Assembly (NCBI RefSeq): GCF_009930815.1
Contig: NZ_CP022222.1
Coordinates: forward strand, 2,584,501-2,648,500
Length of the DNA stretch: 64,000 nucleotides
Direction of reading: 5' to 3'
Source: Bradyrhizobium sp. CCBAU 051011
GTDB lineage: Bacteria > Pseudomonadota > Alphaproteobacteria > Rhizobiales > Xanthobacteraceae
The notes beneath the pieces are model-generated. The model was given only the letters and a program-made list of their open reading frames with translations, was not told the origin of the DNA and ran no database searches. Numbering within the stretch: the first letter of the stretch is position 1; each line of letters opens with the position of its first letter. A program made the position numbers and the translations under genes. This document shows, one piece after another, positions 18,131 through 27,259 of this stretch.

Positions 18131-19159
18131 ATGGAGCATTATGCCGGAATCGACGTGTCATTGGAATGCTCGAGCGTGTGCGTTGTCGACGCCAATGGCA
18201 AGATCGTGCGCGAGGCCAAGGTGGCGAGCGAGCCGCAAGCCCTAATCGCCTGGTTCGGTTCGCTGGGCTTCGGCCTGGAGCGGATCGGGCTGGAGGCCGG
18301 ACCATTGTCGCAATGGCTGTTTGCGGCCATGAAGATAGCCGGCCTTGCCGTGGAACTGCTGGAGACGCGGCACGTGCGGAAGGCGTTCGAGGCGATGCCG
18401 GTCAAGTCGGATCGCAACGATGCCCGCGGCATCGCGCAACTGATGCGGCTGGGCTGGTTCCGGCCAGTGCATTGCAAATCGATGAGTGCGCAAGAGACCC
18501 GATCGCTGCTGACGGCGCGCAAGCTGGTGCAATCGAAGCTTCACGACGTGGAGAACAGTCTGCGCGGGATCCTGCGCGGTTTTGGCCTGAAGGTTGGCAA
18601 GACGACCGGGCAGACGTTCGCGGGACGGATCGAGGAGCTCGTGGCGGGCCACCCGCACCTGCAAACGATCGCCAAGGCGCTGCTAGCGGTGCGAACAGTG
18701 CTGCGGGCCGAGTTCGCAGCCTTCGAGAAGCAGATCCGCAGGATGGTGCGATCCGACATGCAAGCACGGCTGCTGACGTCAGTCCCGGCGGTCGGCCCAA
18801 TCGTGGCGCTAACCTATGCCAGCGCGATCGACGATCCAGCCCGGTTCAAATCGTCGAAGCAGGCAGGAGCCCATTTCGGGTTGACCCCGAAGAAGCATCA
18901 ATCCGGCGAGACCGACTACACCGGCCGGATCAGCAAGATCGGTGATGCTTCGGTGCGCACGGTGCTTTACGAAGCCGCCAACGTCATGCTGACCAAGCCG
19001 GTCAAAGGCTGTTCGCAATTGAAGAGCTGGGCCATGCGGATCAAACGGCGCGCCGGCACGAACAAAGCCAAAGTGGCGCTGGCGCGCCGGCTCGCGGTGA
19101 TCATGCATCGCATGCTCGCCGACGGAACACCCTTTAACGCCGCTGCTGCCGCAGCCTAA
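18131..19159 (+). CDS. IS110-family transposase (DEDD recombinase)
   Basis: The 342-residue recombinase has an N-terminal RuvC-like domain with acidic residues D8 (GIDVS), E55 (GLEAG), D94 and D97 (KSDRNDA), a central helical linker, and a C-terminal Tnp20 domain with TSVPAVGPIVALTYASAI and the conserved Ser258 in HQSGET, the likely nucleophile in this family. The protein appears full length and uninterrupted, so the element may still be active. AAGGAG lies eight bases before the ATG. Known relatives use a structured RNA from the element's non-coding end to choose donor and target DNA. Confidence 0.93.
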   Translation: MEHYAGIDVSLECSSVCVVDANGKIVREAKVASEPQALIAWFGSLGFGLERIGLEAGPLSQWLFAAMKIAGLAVELLETRHVRKAFEAMPVKSDRNDARGIAQLMRLGWFRPVHCKSMSAQETRSLLTARKLVQSKLHDVENSLRGILRGFGLKVGKTTGQTFAGRIEELVAGHPHLQTIAKALLAVRTVLRAEFAAFEKQIRRMVRSDMQARLLTSVPAVGPIVALTYASAIDDPARFKSSKQAGAHFGLTPKKHQSGETDYTGRISKIGDASVRTVLYEAANVMLTKPVKGCSQLKSWAMRIKRRAGTNKAKVALARRLAVIMHRMLADGTPFNAAAAAA

Positions 19160-19408
19160 CAGGAGAGACACAACAGTTTTCGGGCGGGTCACAACACCAG
19201 GCCTTCTCGAAGCGAAGTCCCTTCGCCGGGACGATGGATCAGGTCAGGCCGTTGCCCACCAGGTCGCCCTCGTGAGCACGCACAACGTAGATTGGTCGAC
19301 CTATCCTCTTCCAACCCCATCAGGTGGCGGCCCTGCGCCGACCCCGTACAGAAGCAAGACCCCGGCGGGCGGACAACGCAAAGGGATTGACTAATCGAGG
19401 CCCGTTAC
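19160..19408 (+). ncRNA. Candidate guide (bridge) RNA region of the IS element
   Basis: This 249-base non-coding right end contains a small perfect hairpin (GTCCC-TTCGCC-GGGAC, near 19217-19232). Two short matches to DNA at the insertion borders are present: CGTAGAT at 19286-19292 equals 17956-17962 in the left flank, and TACAGAAG at 19347-19354 equals 19406-19413 across the right border. Guide RNAs of the IS1111 subgroup are encoded at this end. The RNA boundaries and the pairing polarity are not established; this is an inference. Confidence 0.35.
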
Positions 19409-19411
19409 AGA

Positions 19412-19503
19412 AGGGTGGGCAAAGGCGCGTTTGCGCCGTGCCCACCAATTCATCTCGGATTTTGCGGAAGGTTTGGTGGGCACGCTTGCGCTTTGCCCAC
19501 CCT
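19412..19503. repeat. Inverted repeat of the GTGGGCAAAG type, copy 2
   Basis: Two arms (19413-19446 and 19475-19503) each begin or end with GGTGGGCA/TGCCCACC and form a long hairpin. It starts four bases after the right inverted repeat of the IS element, so the element appears to have landed at the edge of this palindrome. It also separates the IS from the DUF4167 gene. Confidence 0.75.
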
Positions 19504-19517
19504 GCGAAGACGAGTGC

Positions 19518-20258
19518 CTACTCGTTCCCCGGATTGAAATCTTCGCTCGGCGCGGCAGGTGCGGCCATGCTGTCGGGACGCGGGCCATGCGGCCGGCGAC
19601 GACGGCGCGGGAAACGCTCGCCGCGGCCCTCTTCATACCCGCCAGGCGCGCCATTCACCTGCGGCTGCGGGCCGGTGATGAAGGAGGGCAGGCGATCGAC
19701 ACCGCCGGTATCGGCAACCACCGGCTGCGGCTGAGGCTGTTGCGGCTGATATTGCGGTTGCTGACGATGCTCGCGATCGCGATGATGCTCGCGCGGCTGC
19801 TGATCGCGCTGATAGGGCTGGTTGTCGCCGCGCTGCTCACGCTGATTATTGTCGCGGATATAGGGCTGCGGCTGCTGCGGCACGAAGCCCGGCTCCTGGC
19901 CGAAATGCGAGAAGCTCTCACCCTCGTCGTCGCCGTCTTCGGTCGGCTGTACTTCGGTGTCGACGCGCGGTTGCGGCTGGTTCTGCCGGAACTGCTCCTG
20001 GGCGGCGGCGATCAGGCGGAAGTAGTGCTCGGCGTGCTGGTAGTAGTTCTCGGCCGCGACCGGGTCGCCGGAAGAGCGCGCGTCGCGCGCCAGCTGAACG
20101 TATTTTTCGGCGACGTGCGAGGCGGTACCGCGGATCTTGATATCGGGTCCGTTCGATTCGAACACCCGGGTCATCGGGTTTTGACCACGCCGGTTATTAT
20201 TGTTGTTATTGTTGTTATTCCGGTTACGCATCCGCTTGTTGTTCTGACCGTTTCTCAT
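19518..20258 (-). CDS. DUF4167 protein with poly-Asn stretch
   Basis: The 246-residue protein opens with a run rich in Arg and Asn, including nine Asn in a row near residues 14-22, then the conserved DUF4167 core at about 30-90 (FESNGPDIKIRGTASHVAEKY ... YYQHAEHYFRLI). The rest is low-complexity, rich in Gln, Pro and Arg, and ends acidic. The basic, disordered ends suggest nucleic-acid binding, but the role is unknown. The gene is regularly next to prmC-prfA in Rhizobiales, as here, although 490 bases separate them. Confidence 0.88.
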   Translation of the reverse strand: MRNGQNNKRMRNRNNNNNNNNNRRGQNPMTRVFESNGPDIKIRGTASHVAEKYVQLARDARSSGDPVAAENYYQHAEHYFRLIAAAQEQFRQNQPQPRVDTEVQPTEDGDDEGESFSHFGQEPGFVPQQPQPYIRDNNQREQRGDNQPYQRDQQPREHHRDREHRQQPQYQPQQPQPQPVVADTGGVDRLPSFITGPQPQVNGAPGGYEEGRGERFPRRRRRPHGPRPDSMAAPAAPSEDFNPGNE

Positions 20259-20748
20259 GTCTCGCCTTTAATTCCAGCCCTGAAAGTTATGCAGTTGCCG
20301 TCCTAGCCTGATCCGATCCGGCGCGCGCTCATGCGCACCGAATCACGATGCCGTTCAGTTTCATGTCGTCGATTTCGCCAACCATCGCGTTCAGCAAAGA
20401 CGCGTTCCCCAACCGGCGGCGTACCTTCGCCCGCCGGACCAAATCATTCAGCCTGCCAAAACCAGCCTAATCGTCTTGCGTGACGGCTTCGCGAGAGTGG
20501 CTGTTGCGTAAGTCTTCAAGCGCAATATCAGGCTTTCGTTCGCTTTACGGTCGAGAGCAGCACAGCTCCAGCTATTGCGCTCGATTCGACCTGTGTTTGG
20601 AACCTTTCACCCGGAGGGCTCTCGTTTCGAGAACTCTGGCCTCACCCGCATGATCTACGGGGCCAGCGACCCTGGACCGATGTTGTGGCCGGAACGTAGT
20701 CGCTCCCGGGGAATATTCCAAGGGGTTTTTTTGCGTTCCAGAGGGACT
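20259..20748. other. 490-base gap between DUF4167 and prmC genes
   Basis: No convincing gene is present; an 83-codon frame starting at 20575 runs into prmC antisense and has no coding character. The DUF4167 promoter must lie near the left end. A plus-strand run of seven T preceded by GGAATATTCC (about 20710-20733) could end an unannotated RNA transcribed rightwards, but no proper stem precedes it. Confidence 0.5.
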
Positions 20749-21624
20749 TTATCGGGCCATTTTGTGGCCCGCGACCGCCCGCGGAATGCCCGCCAGGTCG
20801 GCCTTGGGGCTGGTTGTGCACATTAACCCCGCAGCCACCATAAGCGCCTGGATGGGGCCGCTTTGGCCCTCTCCGGCCTCCACAACCAGGACGGCGCCTG
20901 GGGCCAGAAGCACCCCCGCTTGGGGAATCAGCGCGCGGTAGGCATCCAGCCCGTCGGCACCGCCATCGAGTGCAGTCAGGGGATCGTGCTTCCTGACCTC
21001 TTGGTCCAGATGGGCGATTTCCGCCGTGCGGATATAGGGCGGATTCGAAACGATCAGATCGAACGGGCCGGCTAATCCGCTCGCATAGTCGCAGGCGACG
21101 AACGTTGCGCGCTCCGATAGTTCTGTCCGCGCCGCGTTGGCGGCGGCGGTCTGCAAGGCGGCCTCCGAAATGTCGGTGCCGAATCCTTGCGCCGCCGGCA
21201 ATTCGGACAACAGCGCGAGCAGGATCGCGCCGGAGCCGGTGCCGAGGTCGGCGATGCGCAACGGACGATGGAGGCTTCCGCCGGCGCGCAGCAGTTCCAG
21301 CGCCAGTTCGACCACCGTCTCGGTATCGGGCCGCGGCACCAGCGTCGCGGCCGAGAGTTGCAGCGGCAGACCCCAGAACTCCCTCTGGCCGATAATGCGG
21401 GCGACCGGCTCGCCTGCGAGACGGCGGCGGGCGAAGCGCTCGAGGCGCGCCGATTCCTCCGGCGTGAGCTGACGCTGTGCAGACGTGATGATGCCGGTCA
21501 GGTCGAGTCCGAGCGTGTGACCGGTCAAGAGCCGTGCGTCGAGTTCGGCGGATTCGATGGCGGCGGTTTTGAGTTGCGCGGCGAGGGCGCGCCGTGCGGT
21601 TTCGACAGTGAGTTTGTTGCTCAC
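20749..21624 (-). CDS. prmC: Release factor glutamine N5-methyltransferase
   Basis: Methylates the Gln of the GGQ motif in release factors, raising termination efficiency. The 291-residue protein has an N-terminal helical domain, the SAM loop [11 protein letters not shown] (124-134) and the substrate-binding N194PPY197. It starts with GTG, and its first four bases overlap the prfA stop (GTGA), so synthesis of enzyme and substrate is coupled. Confidence 0.93.
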   Translation of the reverse strand: MSNKLTVETARRALAAQLKTAAIESAELDARLLTGHTLGLDLTGIITSAQRQLTPEESARLERFARRRLAGEPVARIIGQREFWGLPLQLSAATLVPRPDTETVVELALELLRAGGSLHRPLRIADLGTGSGAILLALLSELPAAQGFGTDISEAALQTAAANAARTELSERATFVACDYASGLAGPFDLIVSNPPYIRTAEIAHLDQEVRKHDPLTALDGGADGLDAYRALIPQAGVLLAPGAVLVVEAGEGQSGPIQALMVAAGLMCTTSPKADLAGIPRAVAGHKMAR

Positions 21625-22700
21625 GCCGCCGCGCCTTGCGCCGCGAGTTGCGCGGCCTGGTGCTCGGTCGTCAGCGCGTCGATCAAGTCGCCCAGCGATT
21701 CGCCTGCAATAACCTGCGGCAATTTGTAGAGCGTCAGGTTGATGCGATGGTCGGTGACGCGGCCCTGCGGGAAATTATAGGTGCGGATGCGCTCGCTTCG
21801 GTCGCCGGAGCCGACCTTCTCCTTGCGATCGGCGGAGCGCGCGGCATCGACGCGCTGGCGTTCGGCGTCATAGATGCGCGAGCGCAGGATATTCATCGCG
21901 GAAGCGCGGTTCTTATGTTGTGAGCGGCTGTCCTGCATCATGACCACGATGCCGGTCGGAATATGCGTGATGCGGATCGCCGATTCGGTCTTGTTGACGT
22001 GCTGGCCGCCGGCGCCTTGCGCGCGCATGGTCTCGATCCGCAAATCCTCGTTCTTGATGTCGACATCGACATCCTCGACCTCGGGCAGCACCGCTACCGT
22101 TGCCGCCGATGTGTGGATGCGCCCCTGCGTTTCGGTATCGGGCACGCGCTGCACGCGGTGCACGCCGGATTCGAATTTCAGCTTGGCGAAGGCGCCGCGG
22201 CCCTGCACCTCGGCGATGATTTCCTTGAAGCCCCCGACGGTGCCTTCCGAGGCCGAGATCACCTCGACCTTCCAGCCCTGCAAGGCGGCAAACCGCTCAT
22301 ACATCCGGAACAGGTCGCCGGCGAACAGCGAGGCCTCGTCGCCGCCGGTGCCGGCGCGGATTTCCAGCATCACGTTGCGGTCGTCCATGGCGTCCTTGGG
22401 CAACAGTGCCACGCGGATCTTCTGCTCCAGCTCGGCTATGCGCGCCTGCAGCGACTCCAGCTCGGCTTCGGCCATGCTGCGCATTTCGGGATCGGTGGCA
22501 ACATCAGCCAGCAGCGATTCAGCGCCCGCGATCTCGGCCCGCGCCGCGCGATAGGCCTTTACGGCGTCGATCAGCGGATTGAGTTCGGCGAGCTCGCGCG
22601 TGATCTGGACATATTTTTCGGAGTTCACTTGGCCAAGCAGCTCGGCCTCGAGCGAAGCGTGGTGGGCGAGCAGGATATCGAGTTTGGCTTCGGGTAGCAT
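21621..22700 (-). CDS. prfA: Peptide chain release factor 1
   Basis: Recognises UAA and UAG in the ribosomal A site and releases the peptide. The 359-residue protein has the codon-reading tripeptide P187-D-T189 and the catalytic GGQ at 231-233 ([12 protein letters not shown]). The [16 protein letters not shown] segment near the C-terminus is standard. It lies 56 bases downstream of ptsP on the same strand and overlaps prmC, forming a ptsP-prfA-prmC cluster. Confidence 0.95.
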   Translation of the reverse strand: MLPEAKLDILLAHHASLEAELLGQVNSEKYVQITRELAELNPLIDAVKAYRAARAEIAGAESLLADVATDPEMRSMAEAELESLQARIAELEQKIRVALLPKDAMDDRNVMLEIRAGTGGDEASLFAGDLFRMYERFAALQGWKVEVISASEGTVGGFKEIIAEVQGRGAFAKLKFESGVHRVQRVPDTETQGRIHTSAATVAVLPEVEDVDVDIKNEDLRIETMRAQGAGGQHVNKTESAIRITHIPTGIVVMMQDSRSQHKNRASAMNILRSRIYDAERQRVDAARSADRKEKVGSGDRSERIRTYNFPQGRVTDHRINLTLYKLPQVIAGESLGDLIDALTTEHQAAQLAAQGAAA

Positions 22701-22756
22701 GGCGTTGTTCTCAGGCGGCGAATGCGGAAAGGCGGCGTTGACGGGACAGAGCCTCG

Positions 22757-25024
22757 CTACAACGACAGCCCCTCGGCTTCCGCGAATTCCGTCAGCTTCT
22801 GCCGGATCGAGACGCTACCGGCCGGTGCGTCAAGCAGCGGCATCATGACAGCCTCGGCCTTCTTGGCGTCGAGGTCGAGAATCATCGCCTTCACCGGGCC
22901 ATGGCCGGTCGCCGACAGCGACAGGGAGCGGTAACCCAGCGCAATCAGCGCCAGCGCGCCGAGCGGCTTTGAGGCCATCTCGCCGCACAGCGACGCCATC
23001 TTGTTCGCCGCCTGCGCCTTGCGCACAATGTCGCGCAGCGCCCGCAAGATCGGCGCCGACATGGTGTCGAAGCGATCGGAAACTTTCGCGTTGCCGCGGT
23101 CGACCGCGAACATGAACTGGAACAAGTCGTTCGACCCGACCGAAACGAAGTCGACCTTCTTCAAGAGTTCGTCGAGCTGGTAAAGTAGCGCCGGCACTTC
23201 CACCATGGTGCCGACGTCGATGCGTTCCGGCAGCGCATGACCGTGCTGGCGCAGATAGGTCAACTCGCGCTCGACGATGGCCTTGGCCTGGTCGAATTCG
23301 GCGACATCGGAAATCATCGGAAACATGATCTTCAGCGCGCGGCCGCCGCCGGCCCGCAGCAGCGCGCGAATCTGGCCGCGCAGCAATCCCGGCCGGTCGA
23401 GCCCGAGCCGAATGGCGCGCCAGCCGAGCGCGGGATTTTCCTCGGTCACGGCCTCCATATAGGGCAGCGCCTTGTCGCCGCCGATATCGAGGGTGCGGAA
23501 CGTGACCGGCTTGGTGCCGGCGGCATCGAGCACGGTGCGATAAAGCGCGAGTTGGTCAGAAGAGCGCGGCAGGCTCTGGCCGACCATGAACTGCAACTCG
23601 GTGCGGAACAGACCGATGCCGGCGCTGCCGGTGTCGTCGATATGCGGCAGGTCGATGACGAGACCCGCATTGATCATCAGTTCGACCTTCTGGCCGTCCT
23701 TGGTCACGCAGGGCAGGTCGCGCAGCGCGGCATATTGCGCCTGGCGGCGGGCGCGGAACCGCACCCGCTCGGCATAGGCCGATTCGATCTCGGCCGAGGG
23801 GCGGATATAGATCGAGCCCGACGTGCCGTCGACAATGATAGGGTCGCCCGGATCGGCAATGCCGGGCGCGTTCGGCACCTCGCCGACGGCGGGAATGCCG
23901 AGCGCACGCGCCACGATCGAGACGTGCGAGTTGGCGGTGCCTTCCTCCAGCACCAGTCCACGCAGCCGCTTGCGGTCGTAGTCGAGCAGCGCCGCCGGGC
24001 CCATCGCGCGCGCGATCAGGATGGCGTTTTCGGGAAGCTGTTCGCGCGAGGGCGCATGATCCTGTCCGACCAGTTGCCGCATCAGGCGATGGCCGAGGTC
24101 TTCCAGGTCGTGCAGGCGGTCGCGCAAATAAGGATCGGTCGAGCGCAGCATGCGGGCGCGGGTATCGGACTGCACGCGTTCGACGGCGGCTTCCGCCGTG
24201 AGGCCGGTGGCGACCGCCTCGTGCAGCTTGTGCGACCAGCCATGGTCGTTGGCGAACATGCGGTAGGCTTCCAGCACCTCGCGGTGCTCGCCGCCTTCGG
24301 CAACGTCGCCGCGCTCCAGCATGCGGTCGAGATCGGCGCGCAGCTTGGCCAGCGCCGCATCCAGCTTCTTGATTTCCTTCGGCAGGTCTTCGGCGATGTA
24401 ATTGGTGATGACGACGCGCGGCTCGTGCAGGACGACATGGCCGAGCGCAATGCCGTCGGAGAGGATCGCACCCGTTTTGTGCAGGGAATGCCGCGCCGCC
24501 GGTTCCGCGCCGGGCTGCGCCAGCGCCGCCAGTTCGCCGGAGGCGATCATCTCCGCCAGCACCATGGCGGTGGTCTGCAGCGCCTCGACCTCTTCCTCGA
24601 CATAGGTGCGCTTGGCGCGGTTCTGCACGACAAGCACGCCGAGCGTGTTGCCGGCGCGCAGGATCGGCACGCCGAGGAACGAATGGTAGATTTCTTCGCC
24701 GGTCTCCGGGCGGAACGAGAACGCCGGATGGCTTTGCGCGTCGGAGAGATTGAGCGGGCTCGCCTCGCTCGCAACCAGGCCGACGAGGCCCTCATGCGCG
24801 TTCAGCACGGTGCGGTGCACTGCGTCGCGGTTCAAACCCTCGGTGGCATAAAGTTCGAGCGTGTTATCGATGCGCAGCACGTAACAGGAGCAGACCTCGG
24901 CCACCATGTTGGCCGCGATCAGCACCACGATCTTGTCCAGGCGCTCCTGGGCCGAGACCTTCTCCGCCATGGTTTCGCGGAGCCGTCTCAACAAGACGCG
25001 GGGACCTCCCGACGTGCTCCGCAT
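22757..25024 (-). CDS. ptsP: Phosphoenolpyruvate-protein phosphotransferase, nitrogen PTS enzyme I
   Basis: First kinase of the nitrogen-related PTS; it takes phosphate from phosphoenolpyruvate and passes it to NPr and then EIIA-Ntr, a regulatory cascade with no sugar transport. The 755-residue protein has an N-terminal GAF domain (about 25-165), the enzyme I N-domain, the phosphohistidine H367 ([12 protein letters not shown]), and the TIM-barrel PEP-binding domain ending with SLCGEMAS, which holds the catalytic Cys. The start at MRSTSGG follows a GGGAGG; a longer frame adds 21 poorly coding residues. The lysC gene lies upstream on the same strand, a common arrangement in this group. Confidence 0.93.
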   Translation of the reverse strand: MRSTSGGPRVLLRRLRETMAEKVSAQERLDKIVVLIAANMVAEVCSCYVLRIDNTLELYATEGLNRDAVHRTVLNAHEGLVGLVASEASPLNLSDAQSHPAFSFRPETGEEIYHSFLGVPILRAGNTLGVLVVQNRAKRTYVEEEVEALQTTAMVLAEMIASGELAALAQPGAEPAARHSLHKTGAILSDGIALGHVVLHEPRVVITNYIAEDLPKEIKKLDAALAKLRADLDRMLERGDVAEGGEHREVLEAYRMFANDHGWSHKLHEAVATGLTAEAAVERVQSDTRARMLRSTDPYLRDRLHDLEDLGHRLMRQLVGQDHAPSREQLPENAILIARAMGPAALLDYDRKRLRGLVLEEGTANSHVSIVARALGIPAVGEVPNAPGIADPGDPIIVDGTSGSIYIRPSAEIESAYAERVRFRARRQAQYAALRDLPCVTKDGQKVELMINAGLVIDLPHIDDTGSAGIGLFRTELQFMVGQSLPRSSDQLALYRTVLDAAGTKPVTFRTLDIGGDKALPYMEAVTEENPALGWRAIRLGLDRPGLLRGQIRALLRAGGGRALKIMFPMISDVAEFDQAKAIVERELTYLRQHGHALPERIDVGTMVEVPALLYQLDELLKKVDFVSVGSNDLFQFMFAVDRGNAKVSDRFDTMSAPILRALRDIVRKAQAANKMASLCGEMASKPLGALALIALGYRSLSLSATGHGPVKAMILDLDAKKAEAVMMPLLDAPAGSVSIRQKLTEFAEAEGLSL

Positions 25025-25347
25025 ATGCTGGTATCCTCCCCCGCGAGGCCCGCCCGCCGGGTGGCCGGTAGCTGGCGTGAAACACACGAAATACTACAAT
25101 TTTATTCATTCGGCGCTGCCGCAGGCACGTGATCCCCGCCGAATCGGGATCGCCAAAACCTTGGTGCAGTTTGCGGCAACCCACCTCACAGGCCGTATAG
25201 CCAATCGAGGCTTGCTTTGCCAAGCAAAACGCCTGCCAGAAGCAATAACGTGTGTGTCAGGGCCGATGCTGCGCCCGCGAAGCCGAGATCCGCCAAACCA
25301 GGCCGGTTTGGCGATCCACGATGCGCTAAATTTGAGAGAAAATCGTG
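25025..25347. other. ptsP-lysC spacer
   Basis: These 323 bases hold no supported gene. They have lower G+C near 25085-25110 (AAATACTACAATTTTATTCATT), which marks the likely ptsP promoter zone. A loose inverted pair CACGAT/ATCGTG follows the lysC stop. Confidence 0.5.
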
Positions 25348-26601
25348 CTAGGTCTGATCCAGCCCGTAGAGCGTGTGCAGCGTGCGCACCGCGAGTTCGG
25401 TGTAGGCGGCATCGATCAGCACCGAGAACTTGATCTCCGAGGTGGTGATGGCGCGGATGTTGATGTTGCGCTCGGACAGGGCCTTGAACGCCTTCGCCGC
25501 GACGCCGGCATGGCTGCGCATGCCGCTGCCGATCACCGAGACTTTCGACACGTCGGTGGCGCTGTCGAGCCGGGCATAGCCGATCTTGCCCTTGGAGGAG
25601 GTGATGGTGTCGCGGGCGCGGTTATAGTCGGAGGCCGGAACGGTGAAGGTGAGGTCGGTGGTCTTGCCGTCCTCGGACACGTTCTGCACGATCATGTCGA
25701 CATTGATATTGGCATCCGCCAGCGGGCCGAAGATCGCGGCGGCGACGCCCGGCTTGTCCTCGATCTGGCGGAGCGAAATCTGGGCTTCGTCCTTGGAGAA
25801 GGCGATGCCGGTGACGACGTGGCTTTCCATGATTTCCTCCTCGCTGCAGATCAGCGTGCCCGGCGGGGTGCCGTGCGGGTCGATATCCTCGGGCTTGTCG
25901 AAGCTGGAACGGACGAACACGGGCATGTTGTGCACCATGCCGAGTTCCACCGAACGCACCTGCAGGACCTTGGCGCCCAGCGAGGCGAGTTCCAGCATGT
26001 CCTCGAAGGCGATCTTGTCGAGCCGCCGCGCCTTGGGAACCACCCGCGGATCGGTGGTGTAGACGCCGTCCACGTCGGTATAGATGTCGCAGCGGTCGGC
26101 CCGGATGGCGGCGGCAATCGCCACCGCCGAGGTATCAGAACCGCCGCGCCCCAGCGTGGTGATTCGGTTGGTTTGCGGATTGATGCCCTGGAAGCCGGCG
26201 ATGACGGCGACTTCCTTGCGATCGCCGAACCGGTTGATGATTTCCGTACCGTCGATATCGAGAATGCGCGCCGACGCGTGGGCATCGGAGGTCTTGACCG
26301 CGATCTGCCAGCCCTGCCAGGAGCGGGCCTGGATGCCCATGCCCTGCAGCACGATCGCGAGCAGGCCCGAGGTCACCTGTTCGCCGGATGCCACCACGGC
26401 GTCATATTCGCGCGCATCATGCATCGGCGAGGCATCGCGGCACCATTCGACCAGTTCGTTGGTCTTGCCGGCCATGGCCGAGACGACGACGGCAACATCA
26501 TGTCCGGCGTCGACTTCGCGCTTGACGTGACGTGCGACGTTGCGGATTCGGTCGATATTGGCGACGGACGTGCCGCCGAATTTCATCACGAGGCGGCCCA
26601 T
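25348..26601 (-). CDS. lysC: Aspartate kinase
   Basis: Phosphorylates aspartate, the committing step towards lysine, threonine, methionine and diaminopimelate. The 417-residue protein has the kinase signature KFGGTSVAN (7-15), the GRGGSDTSAVAIA nucleotide region, and two C-terminal ACT domains (from about residue 265) that bind the feedback amino acids. Size and layout match the alphaproteobacterial monofunctional enzyme. It is divergent from the PH-domain gene, with a 175-base shared promoter region. Confidence 0.95.
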   Translation of the reverse strand: MGRLVMKFGGTSVANIDRIRNVARHVKREVDAGHDVAVVVSAMAGKTNELVEWCRDASPMHDAREYDAVVASGEQVTSGLLAIVLQGMGIQARSWQGWQIAVKTSDAHASARILDIDGTEIINRFGDRKEVAVIAGFQGINPQTNRITTLGRGGSDTSAVAIAAAIRADRCDIYTDVDGVYTTDPRVVPKARRLDKIAFEDMLELASLGAKVLQVRSVELGMVHNMPVFVRSSFDKPEDIDPHGTPPGTLICSEEEIMESHVVTGIAFSKDEAQISLRQIEDKPGVAAAIFGPLADANINVDMIVQNVSEDGKTTDLTFTVPASDYNRARDTITSSKGKIGYARLDSATDVSKVSVIGSGMRSHAGVAAKAFKALSERNINIRAITTSEIKFSVLIDAAYTELAVRTLHTLYGLDQT

Positions 26602-26776
26602 GACGACGCGTGCATTCCCTGTGAGGATAAGTTAGGTGACCCGCACGGAAAGTGGAGCGCCCGGGTCGAAAGCGGCGTATACATAGCAGCGCGGTCCGGG
26701 GCAAGCACCCCCGGTTCCGTTTTCGACCCAAAATGGCGCAAATTGCTGTGGTAGCGGGTTAATTCAGGGCGAGCGT

Positions 26777-27256
26777 ATGGGCCGGTATATCGACGAAATC
26801 CTGCAACCCGGCGAGAAGGTGCTGTATTCGACCAACGCGCACTGGATATTTTTCTTGCCGGCGATCATCGGCTGGATTGTGGCGGGCGTATTCCTGGTGC
26901 TCTCGGGTATGGTGCCAGCGGGCCCATCCGTCCTGATCTGTCTGTCGCTGGCGGGGATATCAGCCATCGCTGCGTTGTACAAAACCGTCACCGCCTGGTT
27001 CCATCGATGGACCACCGAGACCGACGTCACCAATTTCCGTGTCGTCCACAAGACCGGCTTTGTTCAGCGGCAGACGTTCGAGATGAGTGTGGACAAGGTC
27101 GAGAGCGTCGACGTCAACCAGAGCATCCTCGGCCGCATCCTCAACTACGGCGACGTAACGGTCTTGGGAGTCGGCGAGGGTGGCAAGACCCTCGACACCA
27201 TTGCTTCGCCGCTGGCATTTCGCAATGCCATCACGGCGCGACCGGCCGGCACGTAA
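26777..27256 (+). CDS. Membrane protein with bacterial PH domain (bPH2)
   Basis: The 159-residue protein begins with a short cytoplasmic part (YIDEILQPGEKVLYSTNAHW), has two membrane helices (FFLPAIIGWIVAGVFLVLSG and SVLICLSLAGISAIAALY), then a C-terminal bPH2 domain with TNFRVVHKTGFVQRQTFEMSVDKVESVDVNQSILGRILNYGDVTV, the standard YdbS-like signature. Function is unknown. Three bases separate its stop from the ubiG ATG, so they are cotranscribed. Confidence 0.88.
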   Translation: MGRYIDEILQPGEKVLYSTNAHWIFFLPAIIGWIVAGVFLVLSGMVPAGPSVLICLSLAGISAIAALYKTVTAWFHRWTTETDVTNFRVVHKTGFVQRQTFEMSVDKVESVDVNQSILGRILNYGDVTVLGVGEGGKTLDTIASPLAFRNAITARPAGT

Positions 27257-27259
27257 ATC

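Larger units (their letters stand above)
17966..19408 (+). mobile_element. IS110-family insertion sequence (IS1111-like ends)
   Basis: The element carries one DEDD transposase gene. A perfect 10-bp inverted repeat (17966-17975 and 19399-19408) brackets it, giving a size near 1.44 kb; exact ends may lie a few bases outside. No target-site duplication is evident, as expected for this family. About 155 non-coding bases precede the transposase and about 250 follow it. The left part folds into a large stem (17987-17994 with 18041-18048) around a GCGCGC hairpin. The longer right part and the paired repeats point to the IS1111 subgroup. Confidence 0.8.

Noticed and set aside
20575..20826. 83-codon plus-strand frame before prmC
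   Set aside because: It runs into the prmC gene antisense, has no ribosome site and no recognisable protein.
23237..25132. 631-codon plus-strand frame opposite ptsP
   Set aside because: Antisense shadow of ptsP; composition is typical of an antisense frame and no domain is recognisable.
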